Source: Planctomycetaceae bacterium
GTDB taxonomy: Bacteria > Planctomycetota > Planctomycetia > Planctomycetales > Planctomycetaceae
Direction of reading: 5' to 3'
Assembly: GCA_020638955.1 (NCBI GenBank)
Contig: JACKHO010000003.1
Coordinates: forward strand, 558,001 to 622,000
DNA length: 64,000 bases
The number at the start of each line of letters is the position of its first letter. The stretch's first letter is position 1. The notes below the pieces were generated by a model. It ran no database searches. It was given only the letters and a program-made list of their open reading frames with translations, and was not told where the DNA came from. Of the stretch, positions 1 to 11,822 are shown piece after piece. The position numbers were made by a program, and so were the translations under genes.

Positions 1-2142
1 CTTCACCGCCGAGTCTTCGGTCTTGGCCACGCCCTTGCTCTGCTGAGCCTGAATCTTGGGATACCAGTTCAGTGAAATCGGATGACGCAGTAGACGATCT
101 GGTGGCTCAGCGAGTGTGGGCTTCGGGCCGTGCAGCTTGAAATCTTTGCCTTCCTCGATCCGGACGCTGGTGAGCTTCTTCCCATTCAGGTTCTTGACGA
201 CCGGCAAGATGAACTCGATCCGCTCTTCATTGCCGGGAAGACCTTCTTCTTCGAGGTACTCCTTGAACTGCCGCATGTAGTCGGCCCGGATACCGAAGAT
301 GTTCAGCGTTTCCAGCAGGTGAATACGGTCAGGCCGACTGACACCTTCAAGTTGGCTACTGCGTTTCAAGGTCATGCCGTGGCCCTTCAGACGTACACCA
401 CGACCGAACAACTGGATGATCTCTGAGCCTTCTGTGCGACCGATGTTCATCAGTCCCATCGTGCTGACTCGCCAACTGTTCCACCCTTCGGTGAACTTCT
501 TCGATCCGATCAAAACATTGACCGTCGAGTCGTCTTCGTTGAGACCTCGGAAGAGCGAACCTGAGAACTCCTTCTCGTCCACGTTCAACAGGTCATGCTC
601 GTCGCAGAGTTTGCATAAGCTGGTGGCGTCACCGACGTTGATGAGACCAAAGGGTTCGTTCTCACCGAGGCGTAGAGCGATCTCGCCATCCGTGCCTTTC
701 AGGTTCTCGACATGCAGGGCAGCTTGGCTGGACGAGTTAAACAACACCTTCAGGATGTCGTTGTAAATCTCCTCGCCGGACATCCCAGACGAGATCAGGT
801 GTGGAAAGGCGGTGGCGAAGATTTCGTTGCCACGCTGGTCGAGTAGGCCGGGCCTGCCGCTGAGCAGCCGCTCCAGCAGGGTGATCGAATCTCGCTTTTC
901 CTTCACGAACTCGGCCAGCGTCAGCAGGATATCCACCACATCAGACACCTTGCGCTTGTTCTCTGATCGCACGGCATTCACGCTACCGCCGACGAAAACC
1001 CACAGGGGCTTCTCCAGCAGGAAGGGGCGGAACGTGTTCGGGTTGTCTGCGTAGAGCTTTTGCTGCTGGTAGAAGGCAACGAGGCAGGCCGTCAGGTACA
1101 GGTTGCGGCGTTCCTCGTCGGAGTCGTCGGCGAGGTTCAGGATGCGGTAATCCTTCCCGAAGCCGTCCCGGTAGAAATACTTGTACGAGTAGTCAAACAG
1201 GATGTTCTTGGCGTAGCGTGACTCAAGTTTCTTCTTGCCCTTCATCGCCTGCCCGAACGTGGCGGAATACTCAAACGAAAATCCACCTTCGCAAAGTCGA
1301 TCACGAGCATCGATCCACGTTTCACCAGATGCACCTCGATGTCCTTCATCAACCAGTACAAGGTTGTTGCCCTCAAAGGCGTCGATGGCGACCGTCTTCT
1401 GCCCCATCTCCTCTTTGAGTTTGGTGACTTCGATGATCTCGACTGACCGGCCCGAGAACAACGACCGAGACTCTTTCGAGAACAGGTCAGCGTCCATACC
1501 CGAGGCGTGGAACTCTTCGAGGTGTTGCTTTGACAAGCCCTCGTTGGGCGTCAGCAGGATGATCCTGTTGAGTCCCTTCTCTTTGTCGTGCAACTTCAGG
1601 TAGTGCTGGTACTGGAGGATGTTGACGTGCATCAGCAGCGTCTTGCCGCTCCCGGTGGCATTCCAAAAGGCCAGCTTCCGCAGGTCATTTGGCTCGTAGG
1701 CCGGTAGCTGTTCCTTTGTGGTTTTTCCCTCATTGAACTTGGCGACATGTTGGTTCAGGTCGGCCAGCAATTTATCCGGGTCACGGAAGAAACGATCGAG
1801 ATAGACTTCGGTGAATAGCAGCGACAGATATTGGAAATACTTCCACTTCAGCGGCTCGGCTCGATTCTCGCTGAGCGTCAGCGTGTGCTTAACGATGTTC
1901 TGGTCGTAGCCGAGCAGCGTGTCGCCGGGAAACTCTTCGTAGTCCCAGAGCAGCTTCAACTCTTTGTGGAATGTGTGGACGTTGTTCTCGTCCAGTCCCT
2001 CAAGATGGAGAGGCTTCAATCGCTCGGCAAGTGTGTCGAAGTCGCCGACATCAAACAGAGACAGCATCCACTGATTCAGAACGAGTTTTTCGTCGAACCG
2101 AAGCGCTGGTGTTTCGTTTTTCTTGGCTCGTTTCTTTGCCAT
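1..2142 (-). CDS. Res-like DEAD/DEAH helicase of a type III restriction-like system (partial, 3' end outside window)
   Basis: The reading frame is open from an ATG at 2142 down to base 1 (714 codons) without a stop, so the C-terminus lies outside the window. Motif I is the string WNATGSGKT near residue 160, motif II is LVDEGHRG near residue 264, and a motif VI-like QLFGRGVRLKG lies near residue 560. This pattern is that of the Res (superfamily 2 helicase/translocase) subunit of type III restriction enzymes and related defence helicases. Whether the C-terminal nuclease domain is present cannot be seen. The start overlaps the stop of the upstream PHP-ATPase gene by one base (TGATG), so the two are almost certainly co-translated. 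It is the last visible gene of the minus-strand defence operon and pairs logically with the Mod methyltransferase two genes upstream. Confidence 0.85.
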   Translation of the reverse strand, partial: MAKKRAKKNETPALRFDEKLVLNQWMLSLFDVGDFDTLAERLKPLHLEGLDENNVHTFHKELKLLWDYEEFPGDTLLGYDQNIVKHTLTLSENRAEPLKWKYFQYLSLLFTEVYLDRFFRDPDKLLADLNQHVAKFNEGKTTKEQLPAYEPNDLRKLAFWNATGSGKTLLMHVNILQYQHYLKLHDKEKGLNRIILLTPNEGLSKQHLEEFHASGMDADLFSKESRSLFSGRSVEIIEVTKLKEEMGQKTVAIDAFEGNNLVLVDEGHRGASGETWIDARDRLCEGGFSFEYSATFGQAMKGKKKLESRYAKNILFDYSYKYFYRDGFGKDYRILNLADDSDEERRNLYLTACLVAFYQQQKLYADNPNTFRPFLLEKPLWVFVGGSVNAVRSENKRKVSDVVDILLTLAEFVKEKRDSITLLERLLSGRPGLLDQRGNEIFATAFPHLISSGMSGEEIYNDILKVLFNSSSQAALHVENLKGTDGEIALRLGENEPFGLINVGDATSLCKLCDEHDLLNVDEKEFSGSLFRGLNEDDSTVNVLIGSKKFTEGWNSWRVSTMGLMNIGRTEGSEIIQLFGRGVRLKGHGMTLKRSSQLEGVSRPDRIHLLETLNIFGIRADYMRQFKEYLEEEGLPGNEERIEFILPVVKNLNGKKLTSVRIEEGKDFKLHGPKPTLAEPPDRLLRHPISLNWYPKIQAQQSKGVAKTEDSAVK

Positions 2143-4766
2143 CAGGAATTCCGTTCGCTCCACATCTCGTAAATGTCTCTCCGGCGCTGAAAGGCTTCAC
2201 TGCCCCCTTCCATGATTGTCACGATAGCCTGTTGCTGGTTCGGGCAATCAATACTTCCCAGTGCGACTTGAATGTCCTCTTCACAAGTACATGACATAAT
2301 TTGTTCTGAGTCGCCGAGAACTGGAATGTTCGGATTGTGAGTCGCAAAGACAAACTGCGTCTCTGGCTTCAATCTCCGAATCAGCTTGATGACATCATCG
2401 TAAATCGTCTGGTTGTCCAAATCGTCTTCGGGCTGGTCGATAATCACAACATCGCTATCTCGTTGACTGAGGACGAAGAGAATTAGCGCTGAAGCCCGCT
2501 GGCCCAGCGAATGACTCTTTAGCTTTTTGCCGTGATACTTGATCGTGTAGCTATTTGGCACTTGCCAAGTTAGAAGTGATTCAAGATTCTCGTCGAACCA
2601 CTGTTCAAAGGTAGCCGCTGAATTCCCGAGAGTTGTCCGTGCAGCTTCCATGTCCCGATACACTGCCGCCCCATCGACAAACTTGTCAGCGATGAGTTGC
2701 AGCTTATCTTTTCGTATTTTGCTGCCCTTGAACGTGTCAACCAAATAGTTCAGAAATCCTGCCTTATCGCCCCGGTAGCCGATTTCGATTTGCAGGGCGG
2801 TCTCCTCCTTGTTGATCGCTTGAAGCCTTTGCTCGATGAGCTTGAATTCCTTGTGATATTCGTCAGTTAGGGTGACGAGATGCTGCAACAAGAGCTTCTC
2901 GATTGCTGTCTTGTCATCTTTCTCTTTCTTAACTTGCTTCAGTTCGTCTTCGGTCTCGTCGATGATCTTCTTCAATTTAAGAATGTCGTCAGGCTCGACG
3001 GATGTTGCCCCCTTGTCTTTCAACTCCTCCAAGAGCTTTCGAGATTCTTCGGCGAACTCTTCCTTCAACTCATCCTTCGACTTCTCAAACTCTGCTGCCA
3101 ATCGATCTAGTTCACCCGAAGTTGCCGTGGCAGCTTCGACGTGTGACTTGACCGTTTCAAATCCCTCTTGAATCTGGCCAAACGTTTTCAGAAAGTTGGC
3201 GAAAAACTCAGCGTTATGTTCGGATTCGTAGCTGGAATGTTCTGCAAACTCAGGTTCATACTCTTCGACCATCTCGTTCAGAGATTGCAGGTAACGCTCA
3301 ACGAGAGTCGTGACCTTCCCAACGAAATGTGAATCAGAATTGTAAGCAACCTGCTTTTTCAGCTTCTCTTCGACCCCGTGATCCTTGAACACTTTGAGGC
3401 GATGTTGGGCGTCTTGCTTTTTGGCAAGGACTTCTTGCTCACGATCCGCCGCATTGGAAAGCTTCTTCAGCTTTCCCACGGTTTCTCGGACTTGCGATTG
3501 GCGTTCAACGATTGATCGCCGAACACCTTCAAGTGCTGGGCCTACCAGCTTTTCAACCAAGTCCTTTTCAAAGCCGGGGTCTTTGCTGGACAAATCCTTT
3601 TGGCCGAAGTAGATCGGCTTGTGGAGAATTGTCTCTTGGATGCTGATGCCCGGCTGCACGTCACCTTCGATATACACATCGGGCTTCTGTCCCAGTATTC
3701 GTCGAATTTCGTACTTCTTTCCATGACGGTCGGTGACTCCCAGAGTGATCTTGCCACCGCTTCCGAGTGCGTGCCGAATTGCACCTTCCTTGTACCCGTC
3801 CTTGTCAGCGTTCTCAGGCAACTCAATCCCCAGAGCGTATCGAACACACTCAATGATCGATGACTTGCCACTGCCTCGTATTCCGATGAGCGTGTTCAAT
3901 TCAGGCGAAAGATCAATGTGAATCCCATCCAATCGGCTGCCATGAAATTCAACCCAATCAATTCGAGAGTGCTTTGAGACGGGCGGCTCTGTTGAAACAC
4001 GATGTTCGTAGTCGAGCAGTGCGAATTTGACCGCATCAAATGTGAATGCGCCGAGTTTCAGGTAGCACTGTTTACCTTTGCCGATTTCTTCGATGCTCTT
4101 GCAGTCACACCCTTCAACTTCGGCAGGATAGAAGTCGCCAAGATGTCCCTGAACTTTGGTGCGGTCATCCCGAGTACGAACTTTCTGAAACCCGAGGCAT
4201 CGTTTACGGAACGGTGGGTGTTTCCCAAGCTCTCCCAGACGGCCTCCTGCCAACTCTTTCCAGAGGCCACTACCGGCTTCGACGTGTGCAAAAACAATGA
4301 AGTAATCCCTCTGGAACTTGTCCAGTTCTCGGATTGTGTCATTTAGGTCATGGTTGGAGCGACCATTCTCGTTCTCGAAGTTGGCGATACCTGCAAACGT
4401 TACATCGAGAAAGTTTTGAATGTAATTCTTGTTCTCTTGATTCGTGATCCAGTCTGGTGAAAACACAATAAGCGTGTGAATTCCGTTCGCACCATCCTTG
4501 ACCGACAATTCGACGCCGGGGAGCAACAGGATTTCCTGCTTCTTAGCTGCTTTCGCCAACGCCTTATATTCGTCACGGTCGAATTTGTTGTGATTGGTAA
4601 TGACGCCGACACGAATTCCCGCCGTCTTCATCGCATCAACATAGTTGGACACAAACTGCGACTCGTCGCCGTTGTACTTGAATTCCTTGTCCGCTTTCGT
4701 GTGCATGTGAAAGTTCGCACGCACCCATGTTGTACCTTGGTCAAACACGCCTTTTGAATCACTCAT
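2142..4766 (-). CDS. PHP-domain plus SMC/ABC-type ATPase (TrlF-like)
   Basis: 874 aa. The N-terminus is a PHP metallo-phosphoesterase-type domain: HMHT with H20 and H22, NHN around H59, and PGVEL with E86. A Walker A GIRGSGKSS lies near residue 295. Long charged helical (coiled-coil) segments run from about 400 to 660, followed by an ABC-like signature (SLGQRAS) and a Walker B/D-loop region IIDQPEDDLD near 770. This is the architecture of the family I know as TrlF-like PHP-ATPases, which is uncharacterised; a nuclease or phosphatase gated by an SMC-like ATPase is inference. The start ATG follows the stop of the methyltransferase gene with no gap, and its stop overlaps the start of the Res-like gene, so it sits inside a tightly packed restriction-like operon. 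Confidence 0.85.
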   Translation of the reverse strand: MSDSKGVFDQGTTWVRANFHMHTKADKEFKYNGDESQFVSNYVDAMKTAGIRVGVITNHNKFDRDEYKALAKAAKKQEILLLPGVELSVKDGANGIHTLIVFSPDWITNQENKNYIQNFLDVTFAGIANFENENGRSNHDLNDTIRELDKFQRDYFIVFAHVEAGSGLWKELAGGRLGELGKHPPFRKRCLGFQKVRTRDDRTKVQGHLGDFYPAEVEGCDCKSIEEIGKGKQCYLKLGAFTFDAVKFALLDYEHRVSTEPPVSKHSRIDWVEFHGSRLDGIHIDLSPELNTLIGIRGSGKSSIIECVRYALGIELPENADKDGYKEGAIRHALGSGGKITLGVTDRHGKKYEIRRILGQKPDVYIEGDVQPGISIQETILHKPIYFGQKDLSSKDPGFEKDLVEKLVGPALEGVRRSIVERQSQVRETVGKLKKLSNAADREQEVLAKKQDAQHRLKVFKDHGVEEKLKKQVAYNSDSHFVGKVTTLVERYLQSLNEMVEEYEPEFAEHSSYESEHNAEFFANFLKTFGQIQEGFETVKSHVEAATATSGELDRLAAEFEKSKDELKEEFAEESRKLLEELKDKGATSVEPDDILKLKKIIDETEDELKQVKKEKDDKTAIEKLLLQHLVTLTDEYHKEFKLIEQRLQAINKEETALQIEIGYRGDKAGFLNYLVDTFKGSKIRKDKLQLIADKFVDGAAVYRDMEAARTTLGNSAATFEQWFDENLESLLTWQVPNSYTIKYHGKKLKSHSLGQRASALILFVLSQRDSDVVIIDQPEDDLDNQTIYDDVIKLIRRLKPETQFVFATHNPNIPVLGDSEQIMSCTCEEDIQVALGSIDCPNQQQAIVTIMEGGSEAFQRRRDIYEMWSERNS

Positions 4767-7850
<3,084 letters not shown>

Positions 7851-7873
7851 GGTGTGATTACCTTTTTGTATCG

Positions 7874-8560
7874 TTACTCGATGCCTTTGGAGATATCGAT
7901 GCTGATGCGATGATCGACGGCGAATCTCCGGGCAAGCATGTCTTCCTGTGATGGCACCAAAATGATTTGTCGTTGTGAGTCGTAGTACATGCCTCGAACG
8001 CCAAGGGTGCAAACGACGAACTGATCGGCGAGGATGTCTCCAAGTCCACGAACTGCGTCATCACTGACGCTTCGCAGGCTCTCCCCTGTGTTGAGCAATT
8101 CAGACGACCTGATTGCTCGATAGCCGTTTCTGCTGTATTCGACGACGAGAGATTCGTTCGGTGTGATCTCTTCCATGTGCTTCATTTCTTGGATGAGCAA
8201 TTTCTTGTCTTTGTTCTTCTCCATTTTCGCTTGGAAGAGCATCCCCTTGCGCCACAGTGCGCCGTTGCTGAAGTCTTCGACTTCGATCTGGAAGAACCCA
8301 TCTGCTCCAACCGTGTTTTCAGCGGGATTTGGGCCACGCCCTCTCAGTTTTGTAGACGTGATTCTCCACTGCCATTTTGAGTCGTCTATGTAGTGAGTGC
8401 GTGTTTGCGATCTAGTAGTCCTCAGCCGCTCTCCGAGTGCGCCGGTAACAGAGTCTTCGTCCATCATTGCGGAGTCGAAGCCTTCTTCCGCCACCTCACA
8501 GTTTGTGCGCAAGTGTTGTTGAATATCTCTTACTACCGCATCTGGAACGACCCCTTTCAT
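7874..8560 (-). CDS. unrecognised 228-aa defence-operon protein, possibly nuclease-like
   Basis: 228 aa from the ATG at 8560, chosen because it overlaps the SNF2 helicase stop as ATGA and has a near-perfect GGAGGTGA ribosome site. I do not recognise the family. In the middle there is an acidic beta-strand region (FFQIEVEDF) followed by a strand ending in FQAK around residues 95-120. This resembles the E-x(n)-Q/E-x-K core of restriction-type nuclease folds, but the match is weak. The C-terminal third (ILVPSQEDML) has no clear motif. Its conserved place between the SNF2 helicase and the Mod methyltransferase suggests a subunit of the same complex. Confidence 0.75.
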   Translation of the reverse strand: MKGVVPDAVVRDIQQHLRTNCEVAEEGFDSAMMDEDSVTGALGERLRTTRSQTRTHYIDDSKWQWRITSTKLRGRGPNPAENTVGADGFFQIEVEDFSNGALWRKGMLFQAKMEKNKDKKLLIQEMKHMEEITPNESLVVEYSRNGYRAIRSSELLNTGESLRSVSDDAVRGLGDILADQFVVCTLGVRGMYYDSQRQIILVPSQEDMLARRFAVDHRISIDISKGIE

Positions 8561-11427
8561 GTCACCTCCCACTGGATCGTGAAAAGGTGGGTGCTGTGCG
8601 TCTTCTGTGTCATTCGTTTCTGAAGTCCAGCGATCAGATCGTCACGCTTGTCGGCGATCTCATCTTCGATCTCGAAGATTTGCTGGCGTTGCCTTCGCTG
8701 CTTCTTCTCCAAGTCACGAAGCTTCTGCTGGAGTTCGTTCTGCTCATCGAGCGTGGTCGCCAAGCGTGACTGCCGCCGCACAGCCTTGATCTGCGCCTTG
8801 GTGTCGGCCAAGTCTTTCTCGGCGGCGACCACCATGTCCTCGGCCCACTTCTCCAGACGCTCTCGCTCCTCGTGGAACAACGTGTTGTTGTCCTCCAAGG
8901 AGCAGGCAGCCACGGCGTCGGCGTGCAGTTTGGACTCGACAGTGAGCCGAGTCTCGGCGTCTTCGGGGAGGCCGTCAACGGGTTCGGTTGTTGCCGTGCA
9001 GTGGAATAGCTTCTGGCAGGTCTCCTGATCGAGCGACTTTCCGGTGTCGTCCATCGCTGAGAACAGCAGGTACTCTTCCCGGTCGAAGGAATCAATGGTG
9101 AGGTACTGAAGAGTCATCCAGCCGGACTTGCCCTTGAGGGCTTCGACCACGGAGACCTTCATTGGATAGTTCGTCACATCGAACGTGACTTTTGCCATCG
9201 GGGTCTGGGCCTGCTTGCCTGTGTCGATGCTCCACTCGCCCAGAGGATGCGAGAGTCGGTACAGGAAGTCGCCGGTGACATTGTGATGCTGCTTGGAGAT
9301 CAGATGGTACGTTCCGGGCCGACATTCGCTGACAGGCGATTGCCGCAGATCGAAGGTCAACTGGTCGTCGCAGAAGGTGGCGTGGCCATCCAGTACAACT
9401 TTTGTAAGCATCCAGAACTGGCGACCGATCCGGTCGAGGTTGGCTCGGGCATCGTCCAGCCGCATCTTCAGTCGGGCGTGAACATCCTCGTCGAAATGCT
9501 CCATGAGCATCTGCCGGGTCTCGTCCATCTTCGACTGAATGGTCTCGTCCATCTCGGCCTGAAGCTGCTGGAAGGCGGTGTCGATCTCTTCCGGCGTGCG
9601 GCACTGCTGGTAGATGGCAAGGATGCGTTTCTCGAAATCGACGCCGGACTCGATCTGCCCCAACACTTCGTCCGAAGCACCGAAGACACCATTGAACAGG
9701 TTGAACTTCTCGGAGAGAAGCTCATGGACTCGCCGGTCAGCCTCGTTGCGCTCATTCAGGAAGTTGATGACGACCACATCGTGCTTCTGGCCGTAACGGT
9801 GACAACGACCGATTCGCTGCTCGATTCGCTGGGGATTCCACGGCAGGTCGTAGTTGACGACCAGAGAGCAGAACTGCATGTTGACACCTTCCGCTGCCGC
9901 TTCCGTGGCAATCATGATGGTGGCGTTGTTTTGGAAATGCTCGATCAGCGCCGTGCGACTGTCGATGGGGCGAGAGCCTGTGACTCTGCCAGTACCAGCG
10001 TTGTCCTCGATCCACTTCGTGATGATTTGACGAGAATCAGAATCGGCGTTGGTGCCATTAAACAGGACAACCTGACCACCGTATCCATTCGATTCGAGGA
10101 AGTTCTTCAGGTAATCCTGCGTTCGACGAGACTCGGTGAAAATGAGTGCCTTGCGGTTGGCACCCATCTTGTCCATCTCGGCGAACCCTAGTTCAAGAGC
10201 TTGCTTAAGTGACCGACTCTTCGTGTCGATCCCAATGCTGCGTGCCCATTGTGCGTACCGAGTCAATTCGTTGATCTCGTCGTTCAGCTTGGGCAGGTCG
10301 ATCTGAACTTCGTCCTCTTCTTCTTGGTCTGAAGTCCCTTCGAGAGTCTCATCGAGGTAGTCATCTTCGAGTTCTTCGCTTTCGATCAGTACTTCCATGA
10401 ACTCCTCATCGTCTTCTTCCCGCTGGGGAGCATCTCGCATCTCTTCCAGCCGGGACTTCATGGTGTCCAGCGTGTTGGCGATGGCGTGCGAGGACGAGGC
10501 CAACAACTTTCGCAGGATGAGCGCAGTGAGGTGACGCTGACGATGGGGGACAGAGTAGGTCTCCTCCCGGTTCAGAAAGTCCGAGACGGCTTCGTAGAGC
10601 TTCTGTTCGTCGTCGGTCGGTCGAAACCGGACGGTGAACGGGATGCGTTCGGTGTACTGGATGTACTCGGTGACTTGCCGCCTGAGCGTCCGCTTGCAGA
10701 AAGTTTGGATGCGAGTGCGAAGGGCTTTGAGATCAGCACCGGCGTTGGTGTACTGGGTGCGGAACGAGTTCACATCCCCGAAGATCAAGTCGTCGAGGAT
10801 CGTGGAGAGGCCGTAAAGTTCGAGTAGCGAGTTTTGGAGCGGGGTGGCCGTCAGCAGGCACTTCTTTCGCTCCTCAATAGCCCACTTGATGTTCTGGCCC
10901 ATCTTGTTGCTGGGACGGTAGGCGTTGCGAAGCTTGTGGGCCTCGTCGATGACCACGAGGTCGTAGGGGACGGCTCGGATGTCTCCACGAAACCGGCTGG
11001 CGAAGTGGTACGATGTGATGACCGCCTTGTCGCTGGCGAAGGGTGTGGCGTTGCCACTGCGCACAGCCTCCCGGTAGGTCTTTGAGTCGAGGATCACACT
11101 GGGCAGGTTAAACTTCTCCTGAAGCTCCAGTGCCCATTGCTTCCGAAGGCTGGCCGGACAGATGATGAGCAGCTTTCGTTTTCGCTCGGCCCAGTGCTGG
11201 CAGAGAACCAGCCCTGCTTCGATCGTCTTTCCGAGACCGACCTCATCAGCCAGCACGACGCCCTTCGAGAGTGGGCTTCGCAGGGCGAACATAGCCGCTT
11301 CGATCTGGTGAGGGTTCAGATCGACACAAGCGTCAAACAAGGCCATCGACAAACGATCCACGCCACCCGGCTGTGCCTGCCGGGTCAACTCGTGCGCAAA
11401 GTATTTGGCGTGAAAAGGGGTGGTCAT
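8557..11427 (-). CDS. SNF2/RapA-type helicase
   Basis: 956 aa from the ATG at 11427 (GAGGA ribosome site 8 nt upstream); longer versions run into the upstream intergenic region. Superfamily 2 motifs are clear: LADEVGLGKT at 59-68, DEAH at 161-164, and the C-terminal helicase signature QRIGRCHRYGQ near 540. A strongly acidic linker lies around 355-395, and the last 150 residues are charged coiled coil. This is a Swi2/Snf2-family ATP-dependent DNA translocase, resembling RapA/HepA and the DrmD helicase of class 1 DISARM. It is the first large gene of the operon, 46 bp after the HTH gene, and overlaps the 228-aa gene by 4 nt. A role in remodelling or scanning invading DNA together with the methyltransferase is inference. 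Confidence 0.9.
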   Translation of the reverse strand: MTTPFHAKYFAHELTRQAQPGGVDRLSMALFDACVDLNPHQIEAAMFALRSPLSKGVVLADEVGLGKTIEAGLVLCQHWAERKRKLLIICPASLRKQWALELQEKFNLPSVILDSKTYREAVRSGNATPFASDKAVITSYHFASRFRGDIRAVPYDLVVIDEAHKLRNAYRPSNKMGQNIKWAIEERKKCLLTATPLQNSLLELYGLSTILDDLIFGDVNSFRTQYTNAGADLKALRTRIQTFCKRTLRRQVTEYIQYTERIPFTVRFRPTDDEQKLYEAVSDFLNREETYSVPHRQRHLTALILRKLLASSSHAIANTLDTMKSRLEEMRDAPQREEDDEEFMEVLIESEELEDDYLDETLEGTSDQEEEDEVQIDLPKLNDEINELTRYAQWARSIGIDTKSRSLKQALELGFAEMDKMGANRKALIFTESRRTQDYLKNFLESNGYGGQVVLFNGTNADSDSRQIITKWIEDNAGTGRVTGSRPIDSRTALIEHFQNNATIMIATEAAAEGVNMQFCSLVVNYDLPWNPQRIEQRIGRCHRYGQKHDVVVINFLNERNEADRRVHELLSEKFNLFNGVFGASDEVLGQIESGVDFEKRILAIYQQCRTPEEIDTAFQQLQAEMDETIQSKMDETRQMLMEHFDEDVHARLKMRLDDARANLDRIGRQFWMLTKVVLDGHATFCDDQLTFDLRQSPVSECRPGTYHLISKQHHNVTGDFLYRLSHPLGEWSIDTGKQAQTPMAKVTFDVTNYPMKVSVVEALKGKSGWMTLQYLTIDSFDREEYLLFSAMDDTGKSLDQETCQKLFHCTATTEPVDGLPEDAETRLTVESKLHADAVAACSLEDNNTLFHEERERLEKWAEDMVVAAEKDLADTKAQIKAVRRQSRLATTLDEQNELQQKLRDLEKKQRRQRQQIFEIEDEIADKRDDLIAGLQKRMTQKTHSTHLFTIQWEVT

Positions 11428-11473
11428 GTGACCGTTTCCTCTGCCTTCCCAAACGATTCTCGTGATCTTAGCT

Positions 11474-11683
11474 CTACTTCGGTGGTTCTCGCCTTCCCTC
11501 CTGCAACTGGAGCAGCAACGCATCAAGGTCTTCCTTCTTGAACAAGCGATACCCATTCACCGGATGACGATGTGCGGCGATCTTGCCAGCGTTTTCCCAG
11601 TTGCGAAGCGTGTTCGGCGAGACCCCGAGATACTCGGCGGCTTCCGAGATTCGCAGGAAGTCCCGCAGGTTATCCACAGACAT
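11474..11683 (-). CDS. MerR/excisionase-type helix-turn-helix regulator
   Basis: 69 aa with a single MerR-type winged helix: ISEAAEYLGVSPNTLRNWEN followed by a wing region and YRLFKKEDLDALL. There is no effector domain. Ribosome site GAGGAGA directly precedes the ATG. It is the first gene of the minus-strand defence operon and lies back-to-back with the SPARDA operon across a 140-bp gap. It is therefore well placed to regulate one or both transcripts; that role is inferred from position. Confidence 0.85.
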   Translation of the reverse strand: MSVDNLRDFLRISEAAEYLGVSPNTLRNWENAGKIAAHRHPVNGYRLFKKEDLDALLLQLQEGRREPPK

Positions 11684-11822
11684 TCTCCTCGGACGTTACC
11701 GGCCCGCCCCAAACAAGCGAACAAAAACTACTACGTTGCTAAACCTTACCAAAGTGCGTTATACTTGTCGATCAGGTAGCCCATTTTTCCCGGCGCTGTT
11801 TCGATGAACGGAGTAACAGTCG
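11684..11822. promoter_or_regulatory. divergent intergenic region between two defence operons
   Basis: 139 bp separate the HTH gene (minus) and the DREN-APAZ gene (plus). On the plus strand a sigma70-like promoter can be read: TTGCTA at 11736-11741, an 18-bp spacer, TATACT at 11760-11765. It would give a leader of about 50 nt with GGAG at 11810-11813. I could not assign a clear minus-strand promoter. The HTH regulator probably binds here. Confidence 0.5.

Noticed and set aside
9247..10191. Long plus-strand open frame opposite the SNF2 helicase
   Set aside because: It is antisense to a protein with all helicase motifs, has no ribosome site and matches nothing. It is a codon-bias shadow.
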